Both the position numbers and the translations under genes were made by a program. From NCBI RefSeq assembly GCF_009870125.1, contig NC_046680.1, positions 9,486,001 to 9,550,000 of the forward strand: 64,000 nt of DNA, in the 5' to 3' direction. The notes under the pieces are model-generated. The model was not told the origin of the DNA and did no database searches. It saw nothing but the letters and a program-made list of their open reading frames with translations. Shown here one piece after another: positions 59,096 through 64,000 of the stretch. The stretch is from Drosophila pseudoobscura (taxonomy: Eukaryota; Arthropoda; Insecta; Diptera; Drosophilidae). Each line of letters begins with the position of its first letter. Position 1 is the first letter of the stretch.

Positions 59096-61343
59096 CTGTG
59101 TTTGCGCGGCGGGGGGGGGAGAATCGAATTCAATAAAAAAGTATACAAAATAATTTAAATGATAAACGAAAAAGGAATGGATGGTATAGTAGAGTACAGT
59201 TAGAGCTTTAGAGGTGGTCTGGGTGTGGCTGTTCTAATCGACCCTCGGAAGTGCGACCCCCCGCATTGAATTTCACATTTAGTTTTCGTTTATTGAATCC
59301 CTTTAAATATGCACAACGTTTTTCTTTGTTTTTGATTACCAATTAACTTGTTTGGTTCTTGGAATCCAAACAAACTCAAACTCTTTGTTTTCGATCGTTT
59401 TTTTAGTTAGGTTTCGTTTCGTTTTTGGGGTTTGGGGTTGAGGTTTGGGGATTCCGGTTCTTGTATAATATTATAATACTCGAGTATATTTTGGGGTTGA
59501 AACGCTTTAAACGCATAGTTTAGAATATCATTTATGTCATATAGTATATAAGTGTATACATATATAGTATAGTTTAGGTTGATTTAGATTTAGATTTAGA
59601 GTTAGATTTAAGTAGGTGTATATATAATCTGTATATGTATATATCTCGTATAATATCGATTTGAGTTAATCCATAAATGCATAGAATGCGAAAATCTTGT
59701 AATAAGTATAATCCATATAATATACGAGTAGGTTCTTTGTGAGGTTATCAAAAATTTTGGACATTTATATCCATTCCCATGCATTTGAAGTTAATTTTTT
59801 GTTCGTTTTCTTTTTGAGGGGTTTTCTTTTTTGATTTTTTGGTTTTTTTGTTTTTATTTAGTAAGTTTAGTAGGCAAATAATTCCACGTCTCATACGATA
59901 TTCTAGGGCTTTCGCGCTTTTGGTTTAGTTTGTAGTTTAAAGTCAGCTTTAAATGCTTCTATTTTGTGTTAGGTTTTTGGGGGTTCCGCTTCTCTTTTGG
60001 TTTCATAGAAATGCAAGCTTCAGGATATGGCACATAATATGGCTTTCGCGAGTAGTAGTACCTCTTGGTGTGGACAATTTTCTGTTCTGTTCTGTTGTCG
60101 TTTTGTTTTGTTTTTCTATATTTCTGACGATTGCCAAAGGGTATGTGTCTGTGTTGTGTGTATCTTCCTATGTCTGTGTGTTAGAGGTCTGCAAGAATGG
60201 GGACCTTTCGATGAGTGCACAGATTCGAATGCACTCTTTTGGACTTTTGTTCTGAGTGTAGCCCCGCAGATCTCTAGTGTGTGTGGGTGTGTGTGTGTGT
60301 GTAAGTCTGACTTATAGTTATCTCTCAAAAAGGTTCGAAAACAATTGAAGAACCCATTGGTAATTGGTAAATGGTAATACCCTGTTGTCTAGTAGGAGGT
60401 CTCTCTACCTCTGTGAGTATATTTTCCAGTGTGTACCTCGCTTTGCCTTGTAATACTGTTTCCGTCAACCAAAAGCTTTTGGGGTTTACAAAAAAAATAT
60501 CTCTTTCAGTTTCCGTTTTCCTATTCGATTTGCAAGCCAAGCCTTTTCGTTACTCTCTGTTTCGCAATATTGGTTTTTGGTTTAGTTATTCTCTATTTCC
60601 TGTTTCTTCGAAATATTGGGTGAAGTGATTCGGTGCATTGATGAAAGCGATCTATTGATCTGATGATCTATGACAGCGGTGGGCAGGATTTTTGCTATCG
60701 AAACTCGAGCCGAAGATCAGTCTGCCTCGTCATTCACACGAAATGTGCGTTGTTTTTATATATTTGGCCATTCGCTTGTGTGGGAGCGATGGGAGGAGCA
60801 CGACATGACCACCGCTGATGTATGATGTATGATGATGCGGTGGATAATACAACGGATGGATAATGGTTAATGAAATGGAATGGAAGCCTGTATGTAGGTA
60901 TGCTGCTAGTTCTGCTGCTCTGCACATTATTATCTGTTTTGAGAGGTCTTGCGGTGTTTTCCTGTAAGGCACACTCTACTCTCATTCATATCGATTCAAA
61001 AAATTCAAATTCCAAAAAATATACGTATTTATCGCTGTAAATATTTCTTCAATTTACTTTCCGCTCTACTTCCGGACCGCTCCACGAATCAACCGACCGC
61101 CCATCCTTCATATCCTTCTTTAGCACCCACTCACCCACACTCACTCAATCACACACACTCAGCACACTCAACACACTGACACTAATACTGACACATACAC
61201 GATACCCTCCCCTCCCTGGGCCTTGGCTCCCGGGATCCATCTATTCCATTCCATGTTATCGATCGATCCTATAGAACTGAACCCTAATCGGACAGAACAT
61301 TGCCAAACAGTAAATTGAGAACATATTTCAGCATTTTCCTTAG
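59096..61343 (-). other. AT-rich 2.2 kb stretch, probably a long 3'UTR or intron
   Basis: No exon is supported. Read on the minus strand the region is A/T-rich with many A-runs and TA repeats, typical of a fly neural-type long 3'UTR following the stop at 61344, or of an intron separating that exon from the UBA exons. A GT/CA run lies at about 60280-60301 and repeats of ATGATGT at about 60816-60838. Confidence 0.5.
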
Positions 61344-64000
61344 TTATGGAGCCGGGCTGGGCGGAATCCGTGGTGCATTGAGCTCCGACTCCCGACGAAA
61401 TTGAAACTCGTCGCCGCTCTCTGTGCTCGAGGAAGAGGAGCTATCGCTGGATCCTGCTCCCCTTCGGCCGGCTCCCACCGAGTTTATAAGCGGTACCGTC
61501 GCATGCAGCTTCTGCTTCTGTGGCTGCGACTGTTGCTGCTGCTGCCCCTGCCTCCAGTGCATCTCGTGCTGCTTCACTGACGAAGCGTGAATCTTCTCTG
61601 GCCAATGGAATTCAGTGGGCCGCTGGTGCTTCGGATTCGGCTTTCCAGTCGCCCCAGGCGTCAGCAGAGAGCCCATCGATAGCTGTCGCTGCTTGAGTTC
61701 CTCCGGTGAGCTTCCCAAAAAATTGGTTGATGTGGGACTCTTGCCAGTGAGCCTGCTAATGTCGAACTCATGGAGGGCAGCTCCCCCACTCATGGGTCGC
61801 TGTAGGGTGACTCCTCCCGCGGATCCGGTGCCGGTGCCGGTAGGTCTGTAGGTGGCATGCACGGCCGACGAGGCTGCCGAGGAGGAGCCCGATCCCGATC
61901 CCGGTCCCAAATCCGTTCCGTTTGGCGCGCACATGGGCTTCTGATAGGCCATTAGATAGCCTGGAAGCCCGCTGCAGTAATTGTTGCCCGGACCACGTCC
62001 ACCAAAGTCGTAGATCCTCTCTTCGTACTGGAACTGCTCATAGCCGCCGCCGCCATGGCCGTGTGCGGACCCGCCCCGGTGGAAGCTGCGTCGCTGTCCT
62101 CCAAAGTTGTAGTGGGGCGCAGACTTGATGCTCGAGTTGGAGCCGTAGATCTGACGCGGCGATATGATGGCGTCCCGCTCGTCGTGACAGGCAGACTGCA
62201 CCTGGCGGATGAGAGCCGCCCGTCGACGTCTGCTCATCGAAGTATTCGAACCGCCCACCACTCTGGCGCGTATGTCGCACTCGGAGCGGGCCAGACTGGG
62301 CTTGGTGTCCTCCTCCTCCTCGCCGCTGGAGGAGCTGGAGTACAGGGTCATGGGGTTGTAGCTGAGCCGCCGCATGGTCCGGGCCCGGATGGAGCGCGGC
62401 TTGTAGGAAGCCGTGCGACGCGGCAGGGGAGCAGAGGGCTGTTGCTGTTGCGGCTGCTCTGGTCTGCTGACCTGTCGCTGCATGACGACCCTCTGTGGCG
62501 GCTCAGAGAGCACAGGGGAGATGGGGTGGAAACTCTCGTTGAAGGAGGTCGAGCGCTGGCGGTAGTTCTTGGAGGCCATGTAGACGGAGTTGCTGCTGCC
62601 CAGGCCTGAGCCCGTGCCCGACTTGATGGGCGAGGCAGAGGCCAGCATTTGCTTTGTGGCGCCGTTTCCAAATCGCTCGTAGCCACCCAGTTCGTCCTTG
62701 AGGCTTGGATAGCCACCACTGGTCATGATCACGGGCGGGGCACTGAAGAGGACCTCGGTCTTGATGGGAAAGTAGCTCTCCTGTGGACTGTAGCTGGACT
62801 TCTGGCTGCTGCGACGTGACAACGAAATGTTGGTGTCCCGCGAGGCAAAGCCCGTGTCCGGAGTGCTCGAACGCTTGTCCTCCATCAGCTTGGGCTCCGG
62901 CCCGCCCGCCGCAGCGGCGGCACTAATCTGAGCCTGGTTGTGCATGTACTGGAGATGCTTGTCCAGGTGGCTGGTGGCCGCATTGAAGTCGAACATGGTC
63001 TGGACCCCGTTGCTGTAGCTGTAGACGGCCGACTTGAGGCTGCCGGTGGCACTGCTGATGCCATCGTCCAGGCTGATCAGCTGCGGCAGCTGCTGATCGT
63101 TGAGGATCGTGTCGTTCGAGTCGCTCTTGTCCAGCTCCGTGTAGGTGTGCATAAAGTCCAGATTGAGCGCCTTCAGGGTGTTCTCAATGTCCATGATGTT
63201 GTCGGTGATGCTCTTCGGCTGCTGCCGATCCTCTGGAGCTCCCTCCAGGGAGCTGTCCAGGTTGAGGGGACGGCTCAGTATCTCCCGCGACTTTTCGAAC
63301 AGAAAGTCGGAGCTCTCCTTATCAAAGATGGGCACGCGCAGATCAGCGCCGTTCTTGATCTCGCTCAGCGAGCGGAAGCGCTGCGCGATGGGGCGATGGA
63401 GGAGCAAACGAAACAACCAAAAGAAAATGCCAAACGAAAACAGGGAAATGAACAGGGGACAACGATCGTGAGCAGGAGGAGTAGGAGCAGGAGAGCAAAG
63501 AGAAAGAGCAAAGTGTAGACGAAAACTCGTGGATTAGAATCTCCAGACCAAGATATCGACTGCTAGCAAACTCGTGGGACCCAAGCTGCGCCTCACCTGT
63601 ATGTCCGGAATGCTCTGCAGCTCCTCGGTGAAGTTCTTCTTCTTGGAGAAGGGCGAGGCACTGCCGGCATGGGTGGGCGTATGCCCAGATCCGCCGGCCG
63701 AGCCGCCGCCGGCGCCCCCAAAGCTCTGCGCTTTGTCGCCGCTGCTGTTGTTGCTCAAATGCGGGAATCGGAAGCTAAACTTGCGCTTGGGGCTGTGGGT
63801 GGCCGGGGCCTGGTCCGAGACCAGGTCAATCATCGACCTGAAACACAAGGAAAGACAGAAATGTGGACCCTCTTAGGCTGAGGCTGACTACCCGCTCACC
63901 TGGCGCTTATCTCGTTGGCTATTTCGATGGCATGGTTGAGCATCTTTTCGTCCTTGACAGATATGGGCTTTACAGTCCCCGAGGTCTTCTTTTTGGACAG
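61344..64000 (-). CDS. 3' exons of a large serine-rich disordered protein (unrecognised)
   Basis: Three minus-strand exons: one from beyond the window to 63900, then 63837-63597, then 63380-61344. Phases agree (CCAG|GTGAGC ... TTTCAG|GTCGATG; CAG|GTGAGG ... CGCGCAG|CGC). They encode about 792 residues ending SELNAPRIPPSPAP and a TAA. The most structured part is the start, KDEKMLNHAIEIANEISARS followed by MIDLVSD, a predicted helix that might be a family signature. After it come basic, Ser-rich stretches: KRKFSFRFPHL; RAALIRQVQSACHDERDAI; SIRARTMRRLSYNPMTLYSS followed by a Ser/Glu run; Gly-rich and Gln-rich tracts. Many RxxS and SP sites suggest a phosphoregulated scaffold. I do not recognise the family. 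The gene continues to the right, outside the window. Confidence 0.75.

Noticed and set aside
62055..62609. Plus-strand 184-codon frame
   Set aside because: Antisense shadow of the serine-rich minus-strand exon 61344-63380.
1..64000. CRISPR arrays, bacterial operons, tRNA or rRNA genes, intact transposons
   Set aside because: Looked for and not seen. The short tandem repeats are eukaryotic microsatellites, and no reverse transcriptase or transposase signature was read in any frame.

Overview
The window is nuclear DNA of a drosophilid fly. The evidence is small introns with GT-AG borders in long reading frames, fly-type regulatory words such as TATCGATA, very many short simple repeats, and recognisable fly genes: an aldehyde oxidase, the RYK-type receptor Drl-2, a Ly6-type protein, an ARMC3-like armadillo protein, and the condensin subunit Cap-G. 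From memory, Drl-2 and Cap-G lie together near 49E-F on chromosome 2R (Muller C) of D. melanogaster, so the right two thirds looks like that neighbourhood. The density of simple repeats would suit the obscura group, but that is a guess.

Layout. 1-2745: left arm of a large inverted repeat, running off the window edge. 2746-14214: no gene seen. 14215-15012: a partial, more diverged third copy of the repeat, opposite in orientation to the left arm. 15934-20255 (+): an intact seven-exon aldehyde oxidase. 20350-22642: right arm of the inverted repeat, nearly identical to the left arm over about 2.2 kb. The oxidase therefore sits in the loop of a large palindrome and between direct copies (middle and right) of the same unit. 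22643-32201: no gene seen. 32202-38206 (+): the 5' half of Drl-2 (signal peptide, WIF domain, membrane span, juxtamembrane region). I find no kinase exons after it. 38207-47288: gene-poor, with one odd AT-rich reading frame near 46.4 kb.

From 47.3 kb the window is gene-dense: a Ly6/three-finger protein (-), an ARMC3-like protein (-), then Cap-G (+), which shares a short divergent promoter with the ARMC3-like gene. Cap-G ends tail-to-tail with a minus-strand terminal exon pair encoding two UBA-like segments (possibly Ack-like). The last 2.7 kb of the window holds the 3' exons of a large, serine-rich, disordered minus-strand protein that I do not recognise. It is separated from the UBA exons by 2.2 kb of AT-rich sequence that looks like a long 3'UTR.

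The genes do not form one pathway; this is ordinary eukaryotic gene order. The points worth following are: (1) the aldehyde oxidase outside its usual Aox cluster, cradled by near-identical inverted arms and a third direct copy; (2) the missing kinase half and a predicted micro-exon of Drl-2; (3) a diverged tandem duplication in the ARMC3/Cap-G promoter; (4) an AT-rich TATCGATA-rich segment bounded by an 11-bp direct repeat upstream of the Ly6 gene. All family calls rest on reading motifs by eye; no search was run.
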